The notes under the pieces are model-generated. The model saw only the letters and a program-made list of their open reading frames with translations. It was not told the DNA's origin and searched no databases. This document shows positions 46,101-57,214 of a DNA stretch of 64,000 nt, piece by piece. Source of the DNA: Rhytidiadelphus loreus (Eukaryota > Streptophyta > Bryopsida > Hypnales > Hylocomiaceae); assembly GCA_947034895.1 (NCBI GenBank), contig OX344764.1, positions 4,898,001-4,962,000 of the forward strand, given 5' to 3'. Position 1 is the first letter of the stretch. Each line of letters begins with the position of its first letter. The position numbers and the translations under genes are program-made.

Positions 46101-46724
46101 TTGTCCCTAAATACGGAAGTGGAGTTGTCCCCTTTAAAAAAAAAGTAAGCGACCTCAGAAACTGCAGAACAACTGCAACGGTCCCTCCAAGAGAACAATC
46201 TGATGTGGAAAAAAGGCTTTCTAACGTACGCCTCAGGACTTCGAAGTGAAGCCGGCGTCGACTCTTTTGACTCTTTCCACGCTAATACGTTAGAATATTA
46301 CAAGCAACCTCGATTTCTGCACCAAGGAAGCTCGGGCAGCAACACAAGCAAGCAATCATAGAGCCGGCTCTCCCAGGAATGCAAACTGATTGCGCAGTAC
46401 GGTGGGGCATAGCCGTTGTAGGTTAGCAAGAGAAAGACCAATGTCTCGATTCCAGTGGAAATTGAGTGATGGGTTTCGTGCAATTCCTGAAATTCCTTGA
46501 GAAATTCGTGGTGGGTTACCTTGCTGTGAGGAAACATGAAGTGCGAGGATGTGATCGCCAGGTTGCGCTAGCTTAGCGATTGTCCAAGTAAGCATCTCCC
46601 GGCAGGAAGTGTTGAGCTTCATCCCCACTAACAACCTGCGTCCACCAGCTCGCCTATCCATTGCTAATTCCGCAGAGCTCAGGCGCCTCGACTCTCCAAT
46701 TGCAATCACCTCCTCTGCACCCAT
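40136..46724 (-). CDS. USP-domain receptor-like cytoplasmic kinase (RLCK VI-like), 11 exons
   Basis: Spliced gene with exons 46724-46520, 45395-45298, 45195-45077, 44960-44839, 44173-43442, 43058-42810, 42441-42278, 42048-41969, 41551-41404, 41244-41095 and 40396-40136 (stop included). Every junction is GT-AG, the phases agree, and the total is 2328 nt = 775 codons plus stop. Residues about 29-140 form a universal stress protein (adenine-nucleotide-binding fold) domain. Exon 5 is a low-complexity Asn/Ser-rich linker. The kinase starts near residue 426 with a Gly-rich loop (GRGGGSEV), VAVK Lys451, HRD Asp548, DFG Asp566 and APE Glu595, so it is a complete RD-type Ser/Thr kinase. The tail ([13 protein letters not shown] ... 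[12 protein letters not shown]) matches the conserved C-terminus of Arabidopsis At5g63940-type proteins. There is no signal peptide or membrane segment, so I infer a cytoplasmic or membrane-associated signalling kinase. The start is the first in-frame ATG of exon 1; Met22 is an alternative. Confidence 0.93.
44839..46724 (-). CDS. USP-domain exons 1-4 of the kinase gene
   Basis: Exon 1 encodes the first beta strand and helix (RRLLVGMKL ... [13 protein letters not shown]). It ends AAG|GTAACC at 46520 in phase 1. Exon 2 (45395-45298) ends NLKQ, exon 3 (45195-45077) contains [16 protein letters not shown] and LILGTN, and exon 4 (44960-44839) contains [14 protein letters not shown]. These are the successive secondary-structure blocks of plant USP domains. 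Intron 1 is about 1.1 kb and holds a GAC/GAT-rich short repeat near 46030-46055. Intron 4 (44838-44174) holds a 75-codon plus-strand ORF at 44264-44491 that I do not recognise. Confidence 0.88.
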
Positions 46725-47100
46725 CTCTCTCAATCCCTCACACACTCAAACTCTCTCTCACACACACAATGTACGCCCAAATGGGATCCGCATTCACCCA
46801 GAATGAACGCCCATTCGCGCGACCAGCATTGCGCCTACGCAACCCAAATCCATCAATTTCACAATTGCAAACTTCGATCCTACGCCAATCAAGTTCGCGA
46901 CTAAGGGCTTGCAAACTTCAAATCTCTCCAACTTCGATCCTGTGTCAATCAAGTTCGCGACTACGAGAGCTTGCAAGCTTCAAATCTCTCAAACTTCGAT
47001 CCTACCCCAATCAAGTTCACGACTAAGAGAGCTTGCAAACTTCAAATCTCTCTAACCTCGATCCGACGTCAATCAGCTCCGCAACTACGAGAGCTAAATG
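46725..47100 (-). promoter_or_regulatory. Upstream/5'UTR region of the kinase gene with a ~61-bp minisatellite
   Basis: Immediately upstream of the kinase ATG is a CT/CA-rich stretch (46740-46770 on the plus strand), then about four tandem units of 60-62 bp. Each unit contains the core CTTCGATCC, with cores at 46872, 46932, 46994 and 47056, followed by CAATCA and AGTTCGCGACTA-like sequence. The units lie 140-375 bp upstream of the start codon, so they fall in the 5'UTR or proximal promoter. No clear TATA box could be assigned. Short 17-bp repeats (ATTGCAAAACTTGGG) follow at 47262-47292 and a GC-rich patch at 47430-47505. Confidence 0.5.
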
Positions 47101-47857
47101 TGATCTCCAATAATGGAGCTCTCTACTAAGCCTCGATCTCAATTCAAATCTCAAAGCGCATTCACTTCAATTGGTGTTTGAGCTTCCTCTCTCGCGTGAC
47201 GCCATCGCTAACCACTTCAGTCGCCGAAGGTTTGTCGGGTTAGTTTAAAAGCTACGAGATTGCAAAACTTGGGATTGCAAAACTTGGGATTGTAAAGTAA
47301 AGTTGGGATTCCGAATTGGGGATTGCAAATTTTCGGCTTGCAGATTGGCCTGACAGCTCAATGAGTGAAGGGCGGAAGAGACAATCAAGCAGGTTACGTT
47401 GAGCTTGGGTCTCGGACGGGCAGGGAATGATTTGCGCAACGGTGCCACTTCGGGTTTCTCGGGGAGGGACGCCGCCTGCGGCCTGCCCTGCAGAGAGACG
47501 CACGCTTGGAATAATTAGTGACTGGGTTAGTGACTTCGTTGGTAGTCAGTACAGGAGTGACTTTAGTGAGGCGTCGGCATTAGTAGTTTATCAGACACAG
47601 ATTTTCTCGGGGGAGGTGGGCTTGGATCTCGGGAGGGGTAATAAATTTTCGGTTCCCACAAGGGAGTCAGGGGGGAAGTCAGGACTCAGGACTCAGGAAT
47701 GGGAACGTGGGAACGTGAGAAACACCCACAAGAACAATTTAGTTACCGTAGGTTCAGAAATTAATGGAGAGGTTAAATTATTAATTATTTGGGGTTTTGT
47801 AAATTAGAGGAGGTGCAATAGCCTTGAAGGTGAGCAGCGTAAATGTTTTTGGCAATA

Positions 47858-48287
47858 GGGGTAGTCACACCTTCTTCACTTGGCACTTCGAGAATGGGAA
47901 ATGAGAAGTTGGTGAGGGTTTGGAAGAGTCAATGGGAAGCCACGGTGTAAAGAAGGTGAGACCCCCCTAAAAGATGTGTTGAAAGTGGAAAATGAAAAAA
48001 ATAGAGAATTCATTTATCTAAACATAAGATTAGACGTAAGGTTGGGAGGGAAATCAACAACAATGAAGGTAAAAGTGGCAATGAAAAGGTGAAAGTGTAG
48101 AGCACAAAAGAATATACTTAGTTGGATGTATCTTCCACACTCCCAATCTTCACCTCCTGAGGTGAACACTAGGAGTGTGGAAGATATAGCCAACTAAGAA
48201 TATTCTACCAACTTGAAACCAACCCCAAGCCGCCACATTTCCATTTTCCATTTTCCAAGTGTCAAGTGAAGAAGGTGTGACTACCCC
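47858..48287. mobile_element. Foldback element upstream of the kinase gene
   Basis: Outer 31-bp inverted repeat (47858-47888 and 48257-48287, GGGGTAGTCACACCTTCTTC, one mismatch) enclosing a second 27-bp inverted repeat (48117-48143 and 48172-48198, two mismatches). No ORF. Weak similarity of the flanks beyond the arms (GAGCAGCG.../...CGCTC) suggests the true ends lie about 25 bp further out. Confidence 0.6.
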
Positions 48288-49421
48288 TAATTTGTCGCTC
48301 AAAACCAATCTAATCGAGGGGCCAACAACGAGTCTATTGGAAATTTGAGGTCTTATAAAGCAACTTTATGCCAATTGTATTTAAGCTCAGGCCAAGGATT
48401 CCTCAACTATTTCTATAAGTTGTTGTATAACTCAAATGAATCAATAGGGATCAAAAGAGTTTAAAATAGGAAAAATGATTTTTTTTTATCCTACAAATGA
48501 TCTTGACATTGTCAATATGGAAAAATCCAAACAATTTATGCTACTTGTAAGGTAACTACACCTAAATGAGTCAGTATGAGCATTTTGAGCAATATTTCTA
48601 TTTTTAAATTGATTATTTTTCTAATGGATCTTGTTGGAAGTCAAAAGCATATTTTGGATTCTTTTCTTAAGCAATCTTTGGACATTGTATGAATAAATTA
48701 TGAATTGTTAAAGTCTTAAAATAGGCATATTCTAAACGACCTTAGATTCTTATAAATAGAAGGAGTACATTTTAGGCAAGAATTTATAGAGATTGGTTAT
48801 AGAAAGGGGTCATAGTTAGGTGTAGTTACCTTGATTGTTGTGTTGGCCCAAAGATCGAATGTAGTGAATGATGATCATGATTGTGAATAAAGACTATTAG
48901 GGATTTGGATAGTTTGACTAAACTGTGAACACCTAAAAGAAACTTTTTTTTTATCTCACTATTTTGGTTGTCAAATGACTAAAAAATTGGATGAGGTTAT
49001 TAGCAAACTCAAGAAAAATGCACCCTAAGTTGTTTTGTAATTTTCCAATCATCTAGTTATATTTTCAAAATTGATGACAGAGGATTCCTTCTATATAACA
49101 CCAATTCACTTTGACTAATCGACATCCTTGAAGTACAAAATGTCTGAACATTCTTCATCCCTCATTGATTGTTTTTGAAAACCTATAGTGATTTTGAGTG
49201 ATAAAGGTTTCTTTCAAATCCATTTTTTAGGTGGTGTAGGACAAAAAATTTACATTTGGGTATAAATATTGAGATAAAGAATACAAACAAATATATATTG
49301 CAATGAAAAAAGAAAACAAAAGTGAAAAAGGGGTAAAGAACCCAAGCTAGGTTGCTCCTCTTATATACTACTTTATCTGTTAGTTTGGCTATAAACAACA
49401 TCTAACTAAGTTCACTCTAAC

Positions 49422-49590
49422 TATAAGTTACTTTAACATATCATTCACTTCAATATAACTAAAGTCATCTCGTACTATGAGCTCTTAATATAAGTTATTC
49501 TAACATATCACTCACTTCAATATAACTAAAGTCATCTCATGCTAGCTTTTAATATAAGTTGCTTTAACATATAATTCACTTCAACACTAC
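49422..49590. repeat. 64-67-bp tandem repeat, three units
   Basis: TATAAGTTA.T.TAACATAT.A units start at 49422, 49489 and 49553 with shared CACTTCAATATAACTAAAG. Confidence 0.7.
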
Positions 49591-50605
49591 ATACCTATTC
49601 CTTATAACAAGGACTATATTTTGTGCTTCCATTTTTGGAAGTAAATTGTTTATAGACTTATACCATTTTTCAATTGAGTATATTGCTTATAAGAGTAGAT
49701 GAAAACAATGATCTATATTTGTGGCTAAAAATTCAACAAACAAACTTTTTGAAGGTTAGACGATTAGATTTTTTAGGATCCAAAACTTTAATTGAATTTG
49801 GCAATTATTTGCATGATATTTTTTTGTGTGTAATTCAGTTAATAGAGTTATTCTAAAAATCATGAAATGTCGCCTTTCATTAGCACATAGTTTATTTCTA
49901 ATTCTATATTGCATTTGAATTCTTCTTCAATTCAATTTTTAAAAATTCTATCTAAAATGCTAGCCATCCACCACAAAATGGGTCCAACATTTAATTTGGG
50001 GGGCTAGTATTCATCAATTGTATGTAAATTTAGCTATTAATTATATAATGAAGCAATTTGACAACTTTTTTAATATAATAGCAACCTTGGATTATAGAAC
50101 ATTAAAAAGTACTATCATATATAATTTGCTTTCAAAAACATGAATCACAAATGTATTTTGGATTATAAAAAATCATAGATTGTATTTAGGGAATTGAATT
50201 TTTATTTATTTCACAAATGTGGGGAGCCCATTGCACAAGAATGTTAAGAGCATTTACTCTCCAAACCAACCCGTCACTTGGTAGGTGAATAGGGAGACTC
50301 AAAACCATTAGGATGGACCAACCACTTTTCAAACTCCGGACTCTTCAACTTGCAAAGTTTCGCCAAATTTCTAGCATGTTTCATCATATCTTCCCACAAG
50401 ACTTGCTCTATGGGCGTAGTTGCAAAAAATTCAAGAAGAAAAATTAGAAATGGAAAGGAATTTCAATTGATTCTACACATTTTGACTATCACCAAGTTGG
50501 TTGAGTATAATACGGTGGGGGGTAGAAAGATTCCTAAGGGATGAAGTCATCTCCAAGCCCAACAAAGGCAGTTGATGGTGGAGATTTGACCACCCACAAG
50601 GCAAC

Positions 50606-51007
50606 GGTGCTAGTATGTGAGCCTAAAAATGTGAGCCTACAAGCCTCGAGCCTAGGCACATAGGTACTCTACAACTATTGAAGATGTTTAGAACATACAT
50701 ACTTATAATATAAACATCCTATAACTATGGAAGGTACCTATAACATAAACACCTATAATATAATTAGGTACCTATAATATAAACATCTTATAAGCATTGA
50801 AGGTGCTTATAACATGGGTATTTACAACACAAACACCTTTAGTATTGGTGCCTATAACATAACTATGGAAGGTGCTTATAACATAGGTTCTTGTAACATG
50901 GACACCTATAATATAAACATCCTATAACTATAGAAGGTGTCTATAATATAGGAGCTTAGGCTCCTATGCTCATGGGCTCAAGATCTTAGGCTCACATAAT
51001 AGCAACC
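50606..51007. mobile_element. TIR element with internal tandem repeats
   Basis: Imperfect ~22-bp inverted ends containing TATGTGAGCCTAA (50606-50628 and 50986-51007). The interior is a degenerate array of ACTATGGAAGGTGCTTATAA / CACCTATAATATAAACATC units. Confidence 0.55.
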
Positions 51008-51388
51008 ATGCCTACAAGGGCAATGCTCTAAGGAAATTTAATTTTTTTAGAATATTTTTCCACATATAAAGCTCTTCTTATAAGTTCAAACATTCAATGT
51101 GGGTACCTCTCCAAAATCATCACTATTCACTATTGTGCCTAGTTACTACTACTAAACTTGTCAAATTTTCATTTTTTTTCTTATTGGCAAGTGAAAGGAG
51201 GTTCCAACCCACCAAAAAACACAACATTTGGTTATCATATGCAAAATTTACAACAAATCAAAGTTGTTTTTGGTAGAAGTTCTACAATCATTTCTTCTAC
51301 GTAGGTACATATTGATTCTGGAGATGCATCCAAAGTGATGATGCCAATTTGGGTCCCTAAGCACCTCACCCTGATCCACCTTAGTAAG

Positions 51389-51710
51389 GTAACAGGTCCA
51401 TAAAGCACTCAGGCTCTAAAATCACCCACTTCCTGAAATGTACACTATTTGTACATGTTGCTTTTTCATGGTATCAACAATTTACAAATAGTGTACATTT
51501 CAAGAGGTGGGCAATTTTAGAGCCCACTACATTTGAACTTCAAAAATTCATAACTAATTCCAGAAAGCTCCAAAACATATGAAACAACTCAAGTTAGATG
51601 CCAATTCCACTTGTCTTTCAAAGATAATTTACTGAAAAACATTTCAAGAAGTTTCACCTCCCCCAAAATCAGTTTCAGCTCTTAAATGGTCAATTTATGG
51701 ATCTGTTACC
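51389..51710. mobile_element. GGTAACAG-family foldback MITE, copy 1 (322 bp)
   Basis: Inverted ends GGTAACAGGTCCATAAA and TTTATGGATCTGTTACC. An internal perfect 19-bp inverted repeat GAAATGTACACTATTTGTA (51435-51453 and 51483-51501) extends to about 42 bp with mismatches. Confidence 0.7.
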
Positions 51711-52398
51711 ATAGTACCCAAAGTGAAATTGCAAGTTTGGGTGTAACCATAAGAGAGTTCTTATTATTTTGCTATGAATCTAGATTCTAGACTGTCTCCA
51801 CCGTAGACAGGCGTGGGACAGAATGTGTGCAATTTTTTTTATTTTTTTTATCATCATTTCCCCATTTCTCCCCTTTCCCCTTTTTTTTCTTTATCTTTAT
51901 GGGATCCATCTTTCCCTCGCCTTGTGGGTCGGTCCGGGCAGTTGGGTGCCGTTGAGGAATGATGGCAGTGGGTCGGAGCGTGCGAAATGAATGGGAGCTA
52001 CGGTGGCGTCCGCCTTTGTCTTCGATTATTGGGCCCAGGTTTTCGTTTGGCTTGCCTGCAGGGAAGGACAGACTCTTCAGGTGCTCTGGGATTTGCAAGG
52101 TACGTATCTTCAGGGCTTCACCGAAAACAGACACTTGGTGCAGAAGTTGCAGAATTTTCTAAAAACCATAGGCCAATAAACAATTGAATTTTTCAAAATG
52201 GACACACATATGAATAAACTATGAATTTTTCAAAATGGAAGGCACCCGTGAGATCATAATACAGTAGCACTTAAGTTAAGCTTACTAAGTTATTGGTATA
52301 ATATACGACCTTCACCTAAAGTAACTTCACTTAGTTGATGTAGAGTGTTGTACAAGACACCTTTGAAGCACAAAATGCTTCAACTCCCATTGGGTAAG

Positions 52399-52656
52399 GT
52401 AACAAGTCTAAAAATTGACCACCTCAGAGTTGAAACTAAAGACGAAGCTTCTTGAAATAATTTTTAGTAAATTTTTCTTGAAAGACAAGTGGAATTGGCA
52501 TCTAGTTTAACCCAAGTCGTTTCGTGTTTTTTTGGAACTCTGAAATCGCCCACCTCCTAAAATGTACATCTTCTGTACACTGCGGAAGGCTATGAAAAAG
52601 TGACATGTACACAGAGTATACATTGGAAGATGTGGGCGGTTTTAGAGCCTGTTACC
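52399..52656. mobile_element. GGTAACAG-family foldback MITE, copy 2
   Basis: Inverse orientation to copy 1: GGTAACAAGTCTAAAAATT start and GAGCCTGTTACC end, with the AATGTACAT.TTCTGTACA inner palindrome partly decayed. Confidence 0.65.
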
Positions 52657-53092
52657 TTAGGTTACATGATTGGAGTGCTGGGCAAGCATGCTACCCAGCG
52701 CTTGGAATTTTTATTTAATTTTATTGTACAATGATGATCCTACTGAGGTTGCCTTGACTTAGGGTTCATGATTTACTAGGGTTTCTACCCAGGTGGGTAA
52801 AAGAGAATTTCATTTTTGGAAGAAAAAGAAGGAGGTCATGCTGTGTGTGTGAGTGATAGATTGAAGTTCTAATCCAGTACGACGGAGTCATGAGTCATGA
52901 GTCATGTATTGTTCACGCCAATCATTTGAAACTGGAAGGAATACATTATGGGATCCAGGAAGAAAAAAAATTGGGTGCCAATAACAGAAATATATACTCT
53001 GTGTGGAAAAAAATCCCATGAGGTGAAAATTAAAAGTAAAAAAAAAATCATATTGCAATCTGAAATGTTGACTGGACCTTATTAAGATAAGG

Positions 53093-54098
53093 CTGCCCAT
53101 AACCGATCAAATAAGCATCTGTGGGACAGATGGGGAATAGTTGAGTGGAATGGAAATTTTTCCTGTGTAGGAACGTAGAAAATACTGTGATTGCAAAAAA
53201 TTTAGAATTTTATTTGCAAAACTGAAATTTCTGTGAATTTTAGAAGGCATTAAGTGTTCCCAACCCATACCCAACATTTAGAGTTCTGCAATTCCAATCA
53301 TAGACAAGATAACTTCCTGCTCATGTGTACAAATTTCAAAATAAACACATGGCATGTAATAATTGTTCTTTGCAGCCTTGTATATTGTGCTTGTGATTAA
53401 ATCTGGTAGTCCACAAAAACAGTTTACTTGGTTGGAATTAGATTACCTCTAAGGTAACAGGCTCAGAAACCGCTCATTTAAGACCTGGTCAACCTTTTTC
53501 ATGTAGTTTTTTAGATGTAAGTATTTTTTATTCATTTTTCAGTCAAAGAGAAGAAGATGGGGAATCTAACACAAGTCGTTTTGTAATTTTTGGAGCTTTT
53601 ATAAATTACTTATGAATTTTCAAATGGAAAGTGGCATAGGGTCCTAATTGTGATTGGTAGGCCTTGAAAATCTGCTCATACTTAGTTTGGAAAAAAATCA
53701 GACTTTGTTCAAAAACTAACATTTTAACGTATAAAAAGTGGGGAAGATGGTCTCTAAAAGCGACCGTTTCTAAATCTGAAATGAATGCTTGAATAAAACA
53801 TTATTTCAGATTTTTTTGACATTAATAAGAAGGTAGTTGGACTACAAAATATTATTTTGAATGAAAATTAAAAACAACTATCTACATGATTAGGAATGAA
53901 CCCATGTGACTTTAAAACCGTCCATCCGAGGACTGTAAACCAAACTTTATCATACTTTGAAGTAACCACAAGTCCATTTTACTAATATCAAGGATCCATT
54001 TCAGACCCCCCTATTGAGCGGTTCAAAATGCCTGAACTGTTTTCGAGCCCTCTCCTATACATGTTGGGGACTCATCCCGGGTTGGGAATGGGTGGTTC
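53093..54098. mobile_element. ~1.0-kb insertion relative to paralogous block, containing a GGTAACAG fragment
   Basis: In the paralogue at 14435-14450 the flanks are continuous (GGACCCTTGTTAGTTTGAAC). Here about 1 kb intervenes, with TTA at both borders and AAGGCTGCCCATAACC facing a GGTTCTGCCTT end. A GGTAACAGGCTC terminus at 53453 lies inside. I cannot define the superfamily. Confidence 0.45.
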
Positions 54099-54262
54099 TG
54101 CCTTAGTTTGAACATTTGGGTGCTTTCAGTTGGGTTAAGTGACCCTCCTAACTTAAAGATAAAGAAAAGGAGAAAATATCAAGAATCCACCCATCTTCAG
54201 TTGTTCCCCAAGTACCCTAACTTAAGTTACACCCCCAAAACAACTTGCAATTATGGAAGATA

Positions 54263-54265
<3 letters not shown>

Positions 54266-54304
<39 letters not shown>
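54266..54304. repeat. (AT)n microsatellite
   Basis: About 19 uninterrupted AT dinucleotides. Confidence 0.9.
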
Positions 54305-54307
<3 letters not shown>

Positions 54308-54456
54308 AAATGAAATAATTTGCTGAAAGATATTGGTCTAAACATAGACATATAAGTTAAGTCATATGTTTCCTAATCCTCATAATTCTAAGGAAATATT
54401 ATGCGTGGTTTTTGCAGGGCATCTCCTGCACTACATTTTACAAAACAGTTGTTGCT

Positions 54457-55651
54457 ATTGTTTCCAAATGTATATTTGAGATACAATTTGGTCATATAAT
54501 GGATTTCCTATTCTAATGAGGTTTGCATCCCAATTAACCCTTAAAGGACTGTCACTATACTTTCACCAAAAACGCTCCAAAACTGCTATTTCTAGTACAA
54601 GTACCAAAATTTTGGATTTTCTTTTGACATATCTAACCGTAGGATCCTATATTATATAGTATTAAAAACATGTAGTAAAAATTTCAGACAATTCCGCCAG
54701 GTGGATTGCAAGATATAAGCATTCAAATTAACTAAAATCATTTTTTTTACCCTGAGAAAAGCAGGGCAGCTGCACTTCACAAGCTCACATTTCTATGAAA
54801 AAATGACCTAAATTGTGGTGCTTCTTTGGATTTGTTTTCGTAGACAAGTTGGCCACATGCTTGAAAAATTTCAGATCATTTGGAATAGTACAACATATAA
54901 GAAAAAAATAGTAAGTAGGTAGTAGTAGAGAATGATTAAAAATACTAGATTATTTACAATTTAAATATGGAATTGGAAATTTTCAATCCCAATGGTCAAA
55001 ATTTTGTAATAATGTATCTTCATCCTACGATTTTATTTTTGTCCAAAAATATTCAAAATTGGGTAAGATAAAGGATTTCAAAGTTTATTTTAGAGTAGGA
55101 AATCCAAAACTGCCCGCAAACAAAAAATCTTCATAACTTTTGACTCATTGATCAAAATGGAATGATTCAAAGCTTTTTGTGTATATAAAACTCTAGAAAA
55201 TCAATTCCAAATTTTTGTTTCTGAAAAAAGTGATTTTTTCTGATCTGCCCGAACTGCCCAGTTGGGGAAAAAAAACATATTAGGCTATAACTTTTGACTC
55301 GTATTTTCAATTGTCATGAAATTTGGTGCATATGAAAGATCTTCCTTGCCCCCACATTCTATTAAAATTTCAGCCTCAAATATGAAAATCTCCACTCATA
55401 GGTACCTGCCCAAAATTTCTATACAGCCAAAAAACATAGTCCGGTCCTTTAGGGGTTAAGACACCTCACATTGTTTCCAGATGTATATTTGAGATACAAT
55501 TTGGTCATATAATGGATTTCCTATTCTAATGAGGTCTGCATTCCAATTAAGACACCTTACATTGTTTCCAGATGTATATTTGAGATACAATTTGGTCATA
55601 TAATGGATTTCCTATTCTAATGAGGTCTGCATCCTAATTAAGACACCTCAC
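54457..55651. repeat. 91-bp triplication, first unit split by a TTAA element
   Basis: Units starting ATTGTTTCC: 54457-54537 plus 55460-55469 (91 bp after discounting the insertion), 55470-55560, and 55561-55651. Copy A has a single unit. Confidence 0.8.
54534..55459. mobile_element. TTAA-flanked non-autonomous element (918 bp), piggyBac-like
   Basis: The element 54538-55455 begins CCCTTAAAGGACTG and ends CCGGTCCTTTAGGGG, between TTAA 54534-54537 and 55456-55459. The paralogous block has the uninterrupted target (CCCAATTAAGACACC, near 13222) with a single TTAA, so the duplication is proven by an empty site. The interior is AT-rich and shares sequence with 14923-15665 and 9410-10345. Confidence 0.82.
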
Positions 55652-55724
55652 AGACTAAAGGTCTCAATGAATTTTCTATTTGACGCTCTAAGGCAAAGCC
55701 TTGCATTTTTCATACAATCAATCC

Positions 55725-56033
55725 TCAAGTTCTTGAGAAATCTTCGTGTTGATTGATTCCTCCTTTCCTTTGCTTGCATTTGTCTATGGAAGCAAAAGCA
55801 TTGCAAGTTCTTTTGGGTCCCATTTTATCCTTAAGCCATCCACCTCTTGGAAGTTCTTTGGGTTCATTTGGACTCTTTTTTTCCCTCCATTTGCCATCGT
55901 CCAAGGTCGAGTTGTCATTGGAAGGAGAAGAAATGATGACATATCCTTCCAAATCTTCTAGTTCCTCAACAAAAGAATGGCCCACCCCATGGAGCTTTGA
56001 ATAATCAACTACAAAGTCTACAAAAGAAGGCAT
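55725..56033 (-). pseudogene. Unrecognised duplicated ORF, copy C (102 aa)
   Basis: Same protein as copy A, with about 12 substitutions over 102 residues and no gaps. Its 5' neighbour frame (57211-57432) is displaced by the 1166-bp TTAA element inserted 8 bp upstream of the ATG, so any original transcript is disrupted. Function unknown. Confidence 0.33.
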
Positions 56034-56040
56034 GAGGACA

Positions 56041-57214
56041 TTAACCCCTAAAATTCCTTGACTGCGTTTTCACAGAAAACGCTGTAAAACTGTCTTTTGG
56101 AAAGCAGCAAGCAAATGTTAAAAAATAAATAAATTTGGACACATTTAACCGTAGGATCTTGTAGTAAGGTTGTTTGTGAAGATGCGGTAAAAATTTCAGA
56201 GTGGTTGACCGTGTGGATTGGAAGATATTAGTGTTCGAAGTAAGAGAATTCATTTTTTTGTCCCTGCGTTTTTTCGGGCAGCTGCACTTCAGGAGTTCAG
56301 TTTGGTATGGAAAAAAATCCTAAACGGTGGTGCTTCTTTGGATTCAGTAGTGTAAACAAGTTGACTACATGCTGAAGAAGTTTCACTTCATTTGGAATTG
56401 CAGAACATTTTCAGAAAAATTGGAATGCCTTCACTACATTCTGAAATATGGCTAACACATAGAGTTTTTCAGAAAATCATATCTTCTGGACATAGACTTC
56501 AAAGAAAAATCTGAACGGTACAAACATTGCCAAACATGCCTTCTATTACAAGATTTTTTTTTCAAAATTGAACTCCCAAATCTCGTCATTGGGGAGGTGA
56601 GATTGGGATGCAGCATCCGGGCACACTCTCAAAATTGAGTTGCTATGACCCGGCTGCACTGTGGTAATCCCTCCCCCCTCCCTCCCTCCCTCCTCCCTCC
56701 CTCCTCCCTCCCTCCCCCCTCCCTCCCTCCCTCCTCCCTCCCTCCTCCCTCCCTCCCTCCTCCCACCTGGCAGGCTCCCTCCTCCCGCTTGTCAGGTCGG
56801 CATGGCCGGTCTCCCTCAACTGCCACATGTGAGGCCCACTGCACTGACTGCAAGAGTGGCTACTTGCAGGTCAGGTGAATGACATCAAGTATTTTTTTTA
56901 ATTTTTTTAAATTTCCAGTGGATTCCTCAGCTGCCCTCAGCCTTGCCCCTGCACGTTTGGGCTGACTTCTAAGTTTTCACATGTAGTGTTAACGTTGGTG
57001 CCCGACCTGCCCATTTGGGGAAAAAAGTAACATATGGCACTATAACTTTCCACTACTCTATGCGAATTTGATGAAATTTAGTTCACATGAAAGATCTTCC
57101 TCGCCCCCACATTCTATTAAAATTTCAGCCCCAAATATGAAAATCTCCGGTTGTAGGTACCTGCCCAAAAAATTTATACAGCCAAAAAACGCAGTCTGGT
57201 CCTTTAGGGGTTAA
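56041..57214. mobile_element. TTAA-flanked non-autonomous element (1166 bp), piggyBac-like
   Basis: The element 56045-57210 begins CCCCTAAAATTCCTTG and ends CTGGTCCTTTAGGGG between TTAA 56041-56044 and 57211-57214. The empty site is at about 13625-13640 (GGCATTAAGAGAAACAAG) with one TTAA. It holds a CCTCC-rich tract at 56671-56763 and has no transposase. Confidence 0.83.
56671..56763. repeat. CCTCC/CCCT polypyrimidine tract
   Basis: About 93 bp of only C and T in CCTCCCTCC-type units inside the 1166-bp TTAA element. The complementary strand is G-rich with repeated GGG/GG runs. Confidence 0.9.

Larger units (their letters stand above)
47101..50605. other. Region upstream of the kinase gene
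   Basis: The 47427-47807 plus-strand ORF (126 codons) lies in a GC-rich patch and has no recognisable domain. The rest is AT-rich apart from the listed foldback and tandem repeats. Confidence 0.45.

Noticed and set aside
47427..47807. 126-codon plus-strand ORF upstream of the kinase gene
   Set aside because: It has no domain or conserved motif, lies in a GC-rich patch where chance ORFs are longer, and has no splice partner.
50640..50970. CRISPR-like spaced repeats
   Set aside because: The units are degenerate, lack constant repeats with unique spacers, and the context is plant nuclear DNA.
56629..56882. Gly/Arg/Glu- and Pro/Ser-rich ORFs on both strands
   Set aside because: Produced by the CCTCC tract in all frames.
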